Positions 1 through 8,185 of a stretch of DNA of 22,944 nucleotides are shown here, in pieces; position 1 is the stretch's first letter; each line of letters begins with the position of its first letter. The stretch covers positions 1-22,944 of the forward strand of contig CALGRZ010000136.1 in the NCBI GenBank assembly GCA_937880705.1. Direction: 5' to 3'. Below the pieces are notes generated by a model. That model was given only the letters and a program-made list of their open reading frames with translations. It had not been told where the DNA came from and did not search any database. The translations under genes were made by a program, and so were the position numbers. The stretch is from an uncultured Alistipes sp. (GTDB taxonomy: Bacteria; Bacteroidota; Bacteroidia; Bacteroidales; Rikenellaceae).

Positions 1-1
1 G

Positions 2-490
2 ACCGTGATCAACCCGGATACCGGTGAAGAGATTGTGATTCCGGATCCCATTCCCGAGCCTGAGCCCGAGCCTGAGCCCGAGCCCGAGCCCGAGTTGCCC
101 ACGGTGGAGGCCGACTACCTCATTGCGGAGGATGTCATTGCCAACACCTTTGATAGTGTCAACGAAGGTGTGCGCAACGACTACATCTCGTTCATGGACA
201 ACGCCACGGGCTACACGCTCTTCCTGGATATCTACACCACGACGGAGCTGGGCTACCTGCCCGAGGGCTACTACCCCCTGGGTGATGAGATGCTGGGCTG
301 CTGCTACCGCGAGTACACCTACTTCATGGAGTACAACGATGCCGACCTGGTGCGCTTTGCCGAGGGTGGCGTGGAGGTTAAGGTGAGCCTCAGCGACAAG
401 GGCAAGCCCACGCACACCGTCTGGGGTAAGTTCACCACCGACGAGGGTGTAAGCGTAGGTCTTGTATTCCGAGGCACGATACACAAATAG
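2..490 (+). CDS. C-terminal part of a secreted or surface protein with PE-repeat linker (partial)
   Basis: The reading frame is open to the left edge of the window and stops at TAG 488-490, so this is the 3' end of a longer gene; the GTG at 5 is unlikely to be the true start. The visible 160 or so residues begin with a polar stretch, then a proline-glutamate dipeptide repeat (about residues 16-32, P-E alternating roughly eight times), then an acidic, aromatic-rich domain of about 125 residues with a CC pair and many Tyr and Phe, ending in Lys. A PE-rich linker followed by a beta-rich domain is common in Bacteroidetes lipoproteins and surface proteins, but the N-terminus that would show a signal is missing. 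I do not recognise the domain and assign no function. It ends at a strong hairpin terminator and converges with the TonB receptor gene. Confidence 0.75.
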   Translation, partial: TVINPDTGEEIVIPDPIPEPEPEPEPEPEPELPTVEADYLIAEDVIANTFDSVNEGVRNDYISFMDNATGYTLFLDIYTTTELGYLPEGYYPLGDEMLGCCYREYTYFMEYNDADLVRFAEGGVEVKVSLSDKGKPTHTVWGKFTTDEGVSVGLVFRGTIHK

Positions 491-526
491 CGACGAAAGC
501 AAATATCCAACCTTAAAATAGGGAGC

Positions 527-562
527 AGGGGCTGTCCAACGATATTGTTGCGACAGCCCCTT
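527..562 (+). terminator. Hairpin terminator of the PE-repeat protein gene
   Basis: A perfect 10-bp stem AGGGGCTGTC (527-536) / GACAGCCCCT (552-561) extends inward with CAAC/GTTG around a short loop, and is followed by T-rich sequence. It lies 37 bp after the stop of the upstream gene. The stem is symmetrical, so it could also act on the convergent receptor gene, though it is about 85 bp beyond that gene's stop. Confidence 0.8.
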
Positions 563-646
563 CTATTGTTGTTGTAGTTGTATGGTCGGCGGCGGCGTTA
601 GGCCTTCGAAGCCCCACCCCTGCTTAAAAGTAGAGTTTTAGACCCA

Positions 647-2977
647 CTATAAGTAGAGTTTGACACCGACAAAGTAGGTACGCGGCAGGCTCGGGCCGTA
701 GATATAGGCCGAGTCACGACCTGCGCCGACGTCGAGGTCGCGCTGATAGTCATCAAAGATATTCTTCACACCTGCGTTGACCTCCAGCTTGATGATATCC
801 GACAGGCGGAAGGTGTAGCCAAGCTTGAAGCCGAAGTCCCAGAACGAGGGTGTGGTAACCTCCGAGTCACCAAACTCAACGTCACCCACCGTATAGGCGT
901 TGTGCTGCACGAGCATGGGGCCCGTGAAGGTACCGAAGATGTTGGCATGCAGCTGCTTGGTGATGTAGAAGTTCGAGGTCAGATAGCCGTAGTGGTCGGG
1001 CGAGCGGAACATACGTCGCTGCGCCACCACAGCATCGGACCACTGCTCGGGCTCGTTGTAGAGGCTGCGCTGGAAGGTGTAGCCCAGCTGCACGTCGAAG
1101 ATACCCGACATGCCGAGCTTAAGCTCCGCGGTGATGCCGCCTATGCGTGCTCCCGAGGCGTTACGACGCTCCTTGATGGTGTTGCCACTCTCGTCCTCAC
1201 CCACCTTCTCCAGCGTAAAGACATCGTCCAGCAGGGTGTAGAAGCCCTCCACGAGGATGTTGGTCTGCAGGCGGCCAAAGTTGCGGTAGTAGTCCACCGA
1301 GGCACTGAACGAGTGCGAGTACTCGGGGCGCAGATCCTCAGAGAGGCGTATGATAGAGACGGCGTGGTTCAGCGCGTCGATGTGCAGATCCTCGCTATAA
1401 GCCTGCGGTGCACGGTAGCCACTGGCGTAGCTCAGGCGCAGACCCAGCTCCTCGATAGGGCTGTAACGCAGGTTGACACGCGGCGAGAAGATAGGCCTGC
1501 GAATCATGTTGTGCTTGTCGAGGCGGAAGCCGACGAGGGCGTTGAACTTCTCGCTGCGCCACTCGTTTTGGGCAAAGAGACCTATGGTCGTGGTGCGCTG
1601 ACGAAGCACACGCTGCGTAGCTATATAGTTGTCGTTGAGCATGTTGTAGTTGTACTCAACGCCTGCCGTAAGCTCCGCAGGCAGACCCGCCTTATAGTTG
1701 AACGTGTACTGGCCGCCACCTACAAGGGTGAGGTCCTTGGTCGTGCCGTAGGCATCGGGGTTCATGTCCGTGCCGAAGTAGCTGCTGCGGTCGATGCCCT
1801 GTGCCGAGGCGTAGAGGTTCATGCGGTGGCGCATATTGGGCATATAGTCGAACTTGAGGCCACCACCGTCGATGTTGTGGTCGAGCTGCTCGCAGATCAT
1901 CGCCATGTGGGGTGCCTCACCGAGGTTGTCGCCACCACGACGGAACTCGTGGATGTGGTGGTACTCGGCCGTGAGGCGTGAGTGTGCCGAGGTTTTGTAG
2001 TAGGCTCTGAAGCCCGCAGTCTCGGAGCGCAGCTTGGTGATGTCGGTGAAGCCGTCGTCGTTGCGGTCGTAGCCACCACGGCTCTTCACCTGACCGAAGA
2101 TATAGGCTCCCATGCGGTAGTCATCCGACACGAAGGCACCGCCCAGCGAGGTGTTGATGTCGGGCGTGCCATCCTCCATGATGTTCGACGTGTTGGAGAG
2201 CGAGAGCGTGTTGCGCAGAGGCTCCTTGGTGATGATGTTGACAACACCGCCGATAGCCGACGAGCCGAAGAGTGCCGAGCCACCGCCACGGATGACCTCG
2301 ACACGCTCGACCATAGCCACAGGCATAAGGTCGAGGCCGTAGACACCCGCCAGCGACGAGAAGATGGGACGGCTGTCGAGCAGTATCTGCGAGTACTGAC
2401 CCTCAAGGCCGTTGATGCGCAGCTGCGGAGCACCGCAGTTACCGCAGGTGTTCTCGATGCGCAGACCCGACTGGAAGCTCATAGCCTCCGAGAGGTTGGC
2501 CGCAGCCGTGCCCTCGAAGAGCTTGGCCGAGGCGACGTTGACAACCGTAGAGCTGGTGCGACGGTTGGTCTCGTTGCGCGTAGCCGAGACAACAACCTCG
2601 TCGACAACGAGCGTAGACTCCACGAGCGTGAAGTTTATCTCGCGGTTCGAACGGCTCTTGGCCGTGAAGGGGAACTCCACGGTGCGGTAGCCCACGGCCG
2701 ACACCACGATGATGTGGTCACCCTCGGGGAGGTTGTGCAGACGGTAGTGGCCCGTGCCATCGGCAGCACAGCCTATGGTAGTGCCCTTGATGGCAACCGT
2801 AGCATAGGGGAGGTGCTCGCCAGTCTCGGCAGCTATGACGTGGCCGAAGACATTGGCATCCGTAGGTCGGTGCTTGGGCTCCTGGTCGTGGTGCTCCGTA
2901 GTGGAGTCCACAATGGGTGATGCCACCGCCGCGGTAGCGAGCATCAGCATCACAACGATCATTGATAGGTATCTCAT
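647..2977 (-). CDS. TonB-dependent outer-membrane receptor with carboxypeptidase-regulatory-like N-terminal domain
   Basis: A 776-residue outer-membrane active transporter of the CirA/BtuB-like TonB-dependent class. A signal peptide (MRYLSMIVVMLMLATAAVA) is followed by a CarboxypepD_reg-like beta domain (about residues 40-105, VFGHVIAAETGEHLPYATV...), a plug domain (about 130-255, with LRINGLEGQYSQILLDSRPI and VERVEVIRGGGSALFGSSAIGG), and a beta-barrel to the C-terminus, ending in VKLYL. I chose the ATG at 2977; an in-frame GTG at 2986 would add three residues. A good Bacteroidetes promoter lies just upstream. No SusD-like partner is adjacent, so this is not a typical SusCD polysaccharide pair. 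The substrate (metal chelate, cobalamin, haem or other) cannot be told from sequence. The last codons are partly duplicated after the stop. Confidence 0.93.
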   Translation of the reverse strand: MRYLSMIVVMLMLATAAVASPIVDSTTEHHDQEPKHRPTDANVFGHVIAAETGEHLPYATVAIKGTTIGCAADGTGHYRLHNLPEGDHIIVVSAVGYRTVEFPFTAKSRSNREINFTLVESTLVVDEVVVSATRNETNRRTSSTVVNVASAKLFEGTAAANLSEAMSFQSGLRIENTCGNCGAPQLRINGLEGQYSQILLDSRPIFSSLAGVYGLDLMPVAMVERVEVIRGGGSALFGSSAIGGVVNIITKEPLRNTLSLSNTSNIMEDGTPDINTSLGGAFVSDDYRMGAYIFGQVKSRGGYDRNDDGFTDITKLRSETAGFRAYYKTSAHSRLTAEYHHIHEFRRGGDNLGEAPHMAMICEQLDHNIDGGGLKFDYMPNMRHRMNLYASAQGIDRSSYFGTDMNPDAYGTTKDLTLVGGGQYTFNYKAGLPAELTAGVEYNYNMLNDNYIATQRVLRQRTTTIGLFAQNEWRSEKFNALVGFRLDKHNMIRRPIFSPRVNLRYSPIEELGLRLSYASGYRAPQAYSEDLHIDALNHAVSIIRLSEDLRPEYSHSFSASVDYYRNFGRLQTNILVEGFYTLLDDVFTLEKVGEDESGNTIKERRNASGARIGGITAELKLGMSGIFDVQLGYTFQRSLYNEPEQWSDAVVAQRRMFRSPDHYGYLTSNFYITKQLHANIFGTFTGPMLVQHNAYTVGDVEFGDSEVTTPSFWDFGFKLGYTFRLSDIIKLEVNAGVKNIFDDYQRDLDVGAGRDSAYIYGPSLPRTYFVGVKLYL

Positions 2978-3009
2978 CTTACTCACTGTTATTTATCTTT
3001 TTTGCGCTG

Positions 3010-3040
3010 CAAAGGTATGATATTATCGCTAAACACGCAA
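3010..3040 (-). promoter_or_regulatory. Promoter of the TonB receptor gene
   Basis: On the minus strand, TTG (3038-3040) is followed after 20 bases by TACCTTTG (3010-3017), matching the Bacteroidetes primary sigma consensus TTTG-N19-21-TAnnTTTG. The start site would be near 3006, giving a leader of about 20-30 nt. Family-A repeat copy 1 begins only 30 bp upstream of the -33 element. Confidence 0.75.
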
Positions 3041-3070
3041 TAGCCAAAAATGGGGATTTTACGCGCGGGG

Positions 3071-3201
3071 GATAGGAAGAGATAGGAAGAGATAGGAAGA
3101 GATAGGAATAGATAGGGATAGCACACTGCTACCGGATAAATGTCGGCCGCGCTTAATCCTATCAAGTCCTATCAAGTCCTATTAAGTCCTATTGACTGCG
3201 C
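3071..3201 (+). repeat. Family A element, copy 1
   Basis: The left arm has four 10-bp units (GATAGGAAGA x3, GATAGGAATA), then the core with the invariant TAAATGTCGGCCGCGC at 3137-3152, then four right-arm units of the TCCTATCAAG/TCCTATTAAG type, ending in GACTGCGC (3194-3201). Here the two arms have equal unit numbers. It lies between the glycogen-gene terminator and the TonB-receptor promoter. Confidence 0.9.
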
Positions 3202-3209
3202 CACAAACA

Positions 3210-3241
3210 GCGAGGGTTGCACCCTGAAGCACAACCCTCGC
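3210..3241 (-). terminator. Hairpin terminator of the glycogen synthase/phosphorylase gene
   Basis: A 10-bp perfect stem GCGAGGGTTG (3210-3219) / CAACCCTCGC (3232-3241) with a 12-base loop lies 28 bp after the stop of the minus-strand gene. Only a short T-rich tract follows on the minus strand. Confidence 0.7.
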
Positions 3242-3269
3242 ATCTATATATTATATATAAGGTATAGCC

Positions 3270-6200
3270 CTATGCCCACTTAACAAGGGCGAAGTCCATA
3301 CGGTGCTCCAGCTTGTCGTTGGTGGGGAAGACTCGCAACGCAACATCGAACATACCTGTGTGCTCGGGGGCATACTCCAGTGCCAAGGTCACGGTGTTTC
3401 CTTCGGCAGCAACGCACTCCAGACGTCGTGTCTCAACAACATTGGCGGCCTGGCCTGCCTCAATCTGCGTGGCTACAACCAACTCGGCACCGATATCCTC
3501 CTTGTCGAGACCCGCAAGGTCGATGGTGAGCTCGAAGTGGTACTTCTTGCCCACAAACATAGACTGCTGGTCGAGCTCCGAACGCTTAACATCGGTAATC
3601 TTAACATCGTCCCACGCAGCCGACACCTTACGCTTCCATGCCGCAATCTGGCGCGCCATGAGGTAGTTGTTCTCCAGCATCTGAGCCTTACGCTCGGCCA
3701 GCTTGTTGTAGAAACGCTCCTCGTAGTCGATGAGCATGCGGTTGGTGGTGAAGTTCGAGGCGATGTCGGCAACACAACGCTTAACAGAGTTAACCCAGCG
3801 GTGAGGCACGCCATCCTCGGCACGATCGTAGTACAGAGGCACGATCTGCTCCTCGATGGTGTTGTAGATCATCTCGGCATCGAGCTCATCCTGGAAGTGC
3901 TGGTCGGCATAGGTGCGCTCCATGGGCAGCATCCAGCCGGCACCCTCCTTGTAGCCCTCAACCCACCAGCCGTCGAGTACCGAGAACTGCATAACACCGT
4001 TCATCACGCACTTCTCGCCCGACGTACCCGAGGCCTCCAAAGGTCGTGTGGGGGTGTTGAGCCATACGTCGACACCCTGAACCATGCGGCGGGCAAGCTC
4101 CATGTCGTAGTTCTGCAGGAAGACAATCTTACCCACGAACTCGGGCATGGCCGACACCTCGACAATGCGCTTGATGAGGTCCTGACCCGGCTTATCGTTG
4201 GGGTGAGCCTTACCCGCGAAGATAAACTGCACGGGACGCTCCTTATTGTTGACAAGGGCCGACAGACGCTCCAGGTTGGTGAAGAGAAGGTAGGCACGCT
4301 TGTAGGTGGCAAAGCGACGGGCAAAGCCGATGGTAAGAACATCGGGCTTGATGCTCTCAACGACCTGAACCATCTGGCGAGGCGACTGCAGACGTACCTG
4401 CGTGGGGTCGCTGAAACGCTTGCGGATGGTCTTGATAAGACGCTCCTTGAGGAACATACGCTCCGTCCACAGCTCCCTGTCGTCGATCTTGTGCACGTTC
4501 TGCCATGCGGGGATGTCGTAGGTGTGACCCTCGAAGGCCGAGCCAAAGTACTTGGCATAGAGACGGCGCAGGTTCGAGGCTACCCAGGTGGGGAAGTGAA
4601 CACCGTTGGTGACGTAGCCTATGTGCAGCTCGTTCTTGAAGTAGCCGGGCCACATGTTGCCCAGGATATCCTTCGACACCTCACCGTGCAGCCACGACAC
4701 GCCGTTGACCTCCTGCGAGAGGTTGCAGGCCAGCACCGACATCGAGAACTTCTCGTTGGGGTCGTTGGGGTTGGTCTTACCCAGGTTGATGAACTGATCC
4801 CAGGTGATGCCCAGCACCTCGGGGTAGTGCGACATATACTGACGTATCATCGACTCGGGGAAGGCATCGTGACCCGCAGGCACGGGGGTATGGGTCGTGA
4901 ACAACGACGACGAGCGGATGACCTCCATAGCCTCCGAGAACGAGAGGTGCTTCTTGGCGATGAGGTTGCGGATGCGCTCAACACCGATAAAGGCGGCATG
5001 ACCCTCGTTGCAGTGGTAGACCTCCTGCTTGATGCCCATCTTCACCAGGGCACGGATACCACCTACGCCGAGCAGGATCTCCTGCTTGAGGCGGTTCTCC
5101 CAGTCGCCACCATAGAGGTAGTAGGTCACCTGACGATCCTCCTCGAGGTTAGCCTCGTAGTCGGCATCGAGCAGGAAGAGGTCGGTACGACCCACCTGAC
5201 ACTTCCACACGCGAGCCGAGAGTGTACGGCCCGGGAGTGCCACCTGCGTGGTGATCCAGTTGCCATCCTCGTCACGCACGGGCGAGATGGGCAGCTTGTA
5301 GAAGTTCTGTGCCTCGTAGGTTGCCTCCTGTGCACCCTGCGCCGAGAGACGCTGTGTGAAGTAGCCGTAGCGATAGAGAAGACCCACAGCAACCATGGGC
5401 ACGTTTCTATCCGATGCCTCCTTGAGGTAGTCACCTGCCAGGATACCAAGACCGCCCGAGTAGATCTTCAGCGACGAGTGCAGACCATACTCCATCGAGA
5501 AGTAGGCAACCTTGGCATGCTCCTTCGAGGGCTTCTCCGACATGTAGTCGCAGAACTCCTTGTAGACGGCATCCATCTTCGCGAGGAACTCCTTGTCGTT
5601 GGCAAGCTCCTCGTAGCGCGCTACCGACATCTTGTCGAGCAGGGCGATGGGGTTGCGGTCAACCTTTACCCACAGCTCGGTGTCGGCATACTCGAACAGG
5701 TCACGCGCGGCCGATGTCCAGCACCACCACAGGTTGCGCGACAGCTCCTCCAGGGGCTTCAGACGCTCGGGGATGCTCTTCTCGACCATCATGCGGTGCC
5801 ATGAGGGGCGGTTTGAGGTGAGCTGCTGGCGCAGGAAGCTGATCTGCTGGTCGCGGTCACCACCGTCGATAAGCACACGGTTGGTGCGGGCTATAGAGCC
5901 GTCCAGAGCCTCGGCATACGACGACATATACTTGCCGAAGAGCTTGCTCCACAGTGCCGTCGACGACACCTCCTGTGCCGAGAGGCGCGCTGCGGCATAC
6001 TGCTCCGCGCTCATATCCATATACTTGCGGATGATGTCGGTAATCTGCAACACCACCTCGCGCTCGTTGTAGTCGTCACGACGCACGATGCTGACACCGT
6101 CGTGGTCGTGGTGCTTGGCTACCCACATGCCGAAGCCTGCAAGCGTGGTGGTCACGGTGGGAACACCAAAGGCTACCGACTCCAGAGGGGTGTAGCCCCA

Positions 6201-7511
6201 CGGCTCGTAGTACGAGGCAAAGATGGTGAGGTCGACACCTGCCAAGAGGTCGTAGTAGGGCATGTTGAAGATGCCGTCGCGGCCATTGAGGTAGGTGGGC
6301 ACGAACAACACCTTGACACGCGATGCTGTGGTCGAGAGTATGCTGCCCTCGATGCTCTGCGACACCTGATCCCACGCCTCGGCCTCGAGGTAGTGTGTGA
6401 GGTAACGCTTCTGCGAGGGGTCTATGGCTGCGCCACTCTCGAGGTGCTGCTTGAGGTCGTGACGTGCACCCATCGTAGCGGCGGGCACGGCAACCAGAGC
6501 CAGCACATCGCGGTTGATGTTCGAGGCGGCGAGCTGCTTGAGCGACTCGAGATATACGTCGATACCCTTGTTGCGGAACTCGTAGCGACCACTTGTGGCC
6601 ACCACTAAAGGCTCGCCCTGGAACTTGTAGTCCCACGCAGCCTCGGCAACGCTGATGATGCGCTTGCGTGCCTCACAGCGCAGCGTGTCGAGCTTCTCGC
6701 CCTGCGGCACAAAGCCATTCTCGAAGCCATTGGGTGTCACGCGCGTAACCTCACGGCCCAGCAGGTACTTACACTCGTTGGCCGTGATGTCACTCACCGT
6801 GAGGAAGGCATCGGCATGCTTCGCGGCGGCCTTCTCTAGCGAGTGCTTGGCCATGACGTTGAACTGGCGGGCCAGCTCGTCGGCGTTGAACTTGTGGAGG
6901 TCGTTGTAGAGGGGCAGGCGGTTGCCGGCGATGCAGCGACCGATGACCGTGGCGTGGGTCGAGAAGATGGTTGCCACATAGGGGGCGTTGTCACGCAGGT
7001 AGAGGGCACCCGAGGCGGTCATCCACTCGTGGAAGTGTGCCACGACCTTTGTCGAGGTTGTGGCGAGGCTCTCTGCGAAGGTCGACACCACCACACCTGC
7101 GGCGTGGCCAAAGAGTACGGGCTCCACATAGTCCCACTGACCCGACAGCGAGTCCACCTGGTATGACTCCCAGAGCTGCTTGAGGATAGCATCCTTCTGG
7201 GGTATGAACGACTTGAAGTCGATAAGTATTGCAATGGGGTTGCTCTTGATAGCCCAGCGGCCGATGCGAACACGCACACCGCGGTTGTAGAGTGCCTCGC
7301 GCAGTGCGGGCATCAGGTTGGCATCCTCCATAAATTCGGGGTTGGCGGCATCCTGCGTAAAGTCGGGACCGAGGGTGATGTACTTATCACCGAGTGTCTG
7401 CTTCACGGTAGGGGCCTTCGAGGCGATGACAGTGTGTATGCCACCCACCTTGTTGCACACCTCCCAGCTCACCTCAAAGAGGTAGTCGGGGGTTAGGTTT
7501 ACATTACTCAT
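3270..7511 (-). CDS. glgP: Bifunctional glycogen synthase (GT3-like) / alpha-glucan phosphorylase fusion
   Basis: A 1413-residue cytoplasmic protein joining two opposing enzymes of glycogen metabolism. Residues 1-560 or so resemble eukaryotic-type glycogen synthase (family GT3): the opening LFEVSWEVCNKVGGIHTVI, AHFHEWM, and the donor-site region YEPWGYTPLESVAFGVPTVT near 430-450. From about 580 there is a phosphorylase N-terminal domain (ERLKPLEELSRNLWWCW), then the phosphorylase proper (KVAYFSMEYGLHSSLKIYSGG; EVYHCNEGHAAF; EASGTSGEKCVMNG, in which K1167 should carry pyridoxal phosphate), and about 90 C-terminal residues of beta character. I start at the ATG at 7511 (MSNVNLTPDYL), because family proteins begin close to this motif; an upstream ATG at 7601 would add 30 unconserved-looking residues. 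Bacteroidetes are known to carry this fusion. The symbol reflects the phosphorylase half only. Confidence 0.93.
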   Translation of the reverse strand: MSNVNLTPDYLFEVSWEVCNKVGGIHTVIASKAPTVKQTLGDKYITLGPDFTQDAANPEFMEDANLMPALREALYNRGVRVRIGRWAIKSNPIAILIDFKSFIPQKDAILKQLWESYQVDSLSGQWDYVEPVLFGHAAGVVVSTFAESLATTSTKVVAHFHEWMTASGALYLRDNAPYVATIFSTHATVIGRCIAGNRLPLYNDLHKFNADELARQFNVMAKHSLEKAAAKHADAFLTVSDITANECKYLLGREVTRVTPNGFENGFVPQGEKLDTLRCEARKRIISVAEAAWDYKFQGEPLVVATSGRYEFRNKGIDVYLESLKQLAASNINRDVLALVAVPAATMGARHDLKQHLESGAAIDPSQKRYLTHYLEAEAWDQVSQSIEGSILSTTASRVKVLFVPTYLNGRDGIFNMPYYDLLAGVDLTIFASYYEPWGYTPLESVAFGVPTVTTTLAGFGMWVAKHHDHDGVSIVRRDDYNEREVVLQITDIIRKYMDMSAEQYAAARLSAQEVSSTALWSKLFGKYMSSYAEALDGSIARTNRVLIDGGDRDQQISFLRQQLTSNRPSWHRMMVEKSIPERLKPLEELSRNLWWCWTSAARDLFEYADTELWVKVDRNPIALLDKMSVARYEELANDKEFLAKMDAVYKEFCDYMSEKPSKEHAKVAYFSMEYGLHSSLKIYSGGLGILAGDYLKEASDRNVPMVAVGLLYRYGYFTQRLSAQGAQEATYEAQNFYKLPISPVRDEDGNWITTQVALPGRTLSARVWKCQVGRTDLFLLDADYEANLEEDRQVTYYLYGGDWENRLKQEILLGVGGIRALVKMGIKQEVYHCNEGHAAFIGVERIRNLIAKKHLSFSEAMEVIRSSSLFTTHTPVPAGHDAFPESMIRQYMSHYPEVLGITWDQFINLGKTNPNDPNEKFSMSVLACNLSQEVNGVSWLHGEVSKDILGNMWPGYFKNELHIGYVTNGVHFPTWVASNLRRLYAKYFGSAFEGHTYDIPAWQNVHKIDDRELWTERMFLKERLIKTIRKRFSDPTQVRLQSPRQMVQVVESIKPDVLTIGFARRFATYKRAYLLFTNLERLSALVNNKERPVQFIFAGKAHPNDKPGQDLIKRIVEVSAMPEFVGKIVFLQNYDMELARRMVQGVDVWLNTPTRPLEASGTSGEKCVMNGVMQFSVLDGWWVEGYKEGAGWMLPMERTYADQHFQDELDAEMIYNTIEEQIVPLYYDRAEDGVPHRWVNSVKRCVADIASNFTTNRMLIDYEERFYNKLAERKAQMLENNYLMARQIAAWKRKVSAAWDDVKITDVKRSELDQQSMFVGKKYHFELTIDLAGLDKEDIGAELVVATQIEAGQAANVVETRRLECVAAEGNTVTLALEYAPEHTGMFDVALRVFPTNDKLEHRMDFALVKWA

Positions 7512-7621
7512 ACAATCTTGTGTTATAAAATTATCTCTCCTTTGAATGTCCATTATCGGGGTGAGAATGTGGCAGTTGCCCACAAAGAGGCTCATCCGCA
7601 CAAAAACACCAATTCAACGTG

Positions 7622-7653
7622 CAAAGGTAACACAATTATTTGGATATTGGAAA
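7622..7653 (-). promoter_or_regulatory. Promoter of the glycogen synthase/phosphorylase gene
   Basis: On the minus strand TACCTTTG (7622-7629) is a perfect -7 element; the -33 candidate is a weaker TTTCC at 7649-7653. Initiation near 7618 would give a leader of about 107 nt to the ATG at 7511. The AAAGGAGAGA in the leader (about 7533-7542) is purine-rich but lies too far upstream to act as a normal ribosome binding site. Confidence 0.6.
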
Positions 7654-7723
7654 TTATATTAAATAAATTTAATAAATGGGGTGATAGTAGTGCTGAATGG
7701 TTGAATTTGTGGAGTGAACGGCA

Positions 7724-7876
7724 GCGAACAAAACGAACAACGCGAACAAAACGAACAGAGCGAACAAAACGAACAGAGCGAACAAAACGAACAACGCGAA
7801 CAAAACGAACAGAGCGAACAAAACGAACAAGTGCGAACACGCCTGTTCGCATGTTCGCACTGTTCGCATGTTCGCT
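7724..7876 (+). repeat. Family B element, copy 1
   Basis: The left arm is about a dozen tandem 9-bp units alternating CGAACAAAA with CGAACAGAG or CGAACAACG. The right arm is four TGTTCGCA-type units with 8/9-bp spacing (7853-7876). The arms are inverted relative to one another (CGAACA versus TGTTCG), so a long hairpin is possible. It is followed by nine G residues (7877-7885) and then family A copy 2. The open frames through it encode only dipeptide-like repeats and are not genes. Confidence 0.88.
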
Positions 7877-7897
7877 GGGGGGGGGCGAGTCGGGAGA

Positions 7898-8054
7898 GAT
7901 AGGACTGGATAGGAAGAGATGGGAAGAGATAGGACTAAATAGGGAGTTTAAGGAAGTTAGGGATAGCACACCGCCCACGGGTAAATGTCGGCCGCGCCTA
8001 TCCTATTAAGTCCTATTAAGTCCTACTAATCCTATTAAGTCCTATCGACTGCGC
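7898..8054 (+). repeat. Family A element, copy 2
   Basis: The left arm is GATAGGA units with a GACTAAATAGGG variant and an extra GAGTTTAAGGAAGTT segment before the core. The invariant core 16-mer is at 7982-7997. The right arm has TCCTATTAAG-type units, ending in GACTGCGC (8047-8054). The GAGTTTAAGGAAGTT segment is shared only with copy 4, which also lies just after a B element. Confidence 0.9.
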
Positions 8055-8069
8055 AAAAAGATGGGAGGG

Positions 8070-8128
8070 GATAGGAAGAGATAGGAAGAAATAGGATATA
8101 TAGGGATAGCACACCGCTACCCTATAAA
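8070..8128 (+). repeat. Family A element, copy 3 (truncated)
   Basis: Left-arm units and the first half of the core (GGGATAGCACACCGCTACC) are present, but the copy stops at TATAAA (8123-8128), before TGTCGGCCGCGC, and lacks the right arm. The aspartase terminator follows directly. It looks like a remnant of an insertion, or a deletion at the gene end. Confidence 0.85.
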
Positions 8129-8137
8129 CAAAGAGCA

Positions 8138-8155
8138 CCGCAGGATAACCTGCGG
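8138..8155 (-). terminator. Hairpin terminator of aspA
   Basis: A perfect 7-bp stem CCGCAGG (8138-8144) / CCTGCGG (8149-8155) with loop ATAA lies 31 bp after the aspartase stop. On the minus strand it is followed by CTCTTTGTTTATAGG, a T-rich tail. Confidence 0.75.
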
Positions 8156-8185
8156 CACTCCTATCTATGGGCATAGCCTCGGCGA

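Noticed and set aside
647..2977. SusC-type glycan receptor
   Set aside because: It is about 780 residues rather than about 1000, and no SusD-like gene is adjacent.
3071..3201. CRISPR array
   Set aside because: The repeated units are 10 bp and contiguous, with no unique spacers of 25-40 bp and no cas genes in the window.
3303..5804. 833-codon open frame on the plus strand opposite the glycogen enzyme
   Set aside because: It is an antisense shadow of a GC-rich gene; the minus-strand frame has clear enzyme motifs. The same applies to long antisense frames over the TonB receptor, aspartase, PBP1A, asd and tnaA.
7840..7876. LexA/SOS-type boxes (CGAAC-N4-GTTCG) in family B
   Set aside because: The CGAAC and GTTCG halves occur as repeat units with six or more bases between the nearest inverted pair, and they are not placed at a promoter of a repair gene.
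7592..8009. Long open frames over the family B repeat, encoding NEQ-, KRT- or FVLFAL-type repeats
   Set aside because: All frames stay open only because the 9-bp repeat lacks stops; similar frames recur on both strands at 9637-9917 and 11530-11806, with no conserved start and no non-repeat domain.
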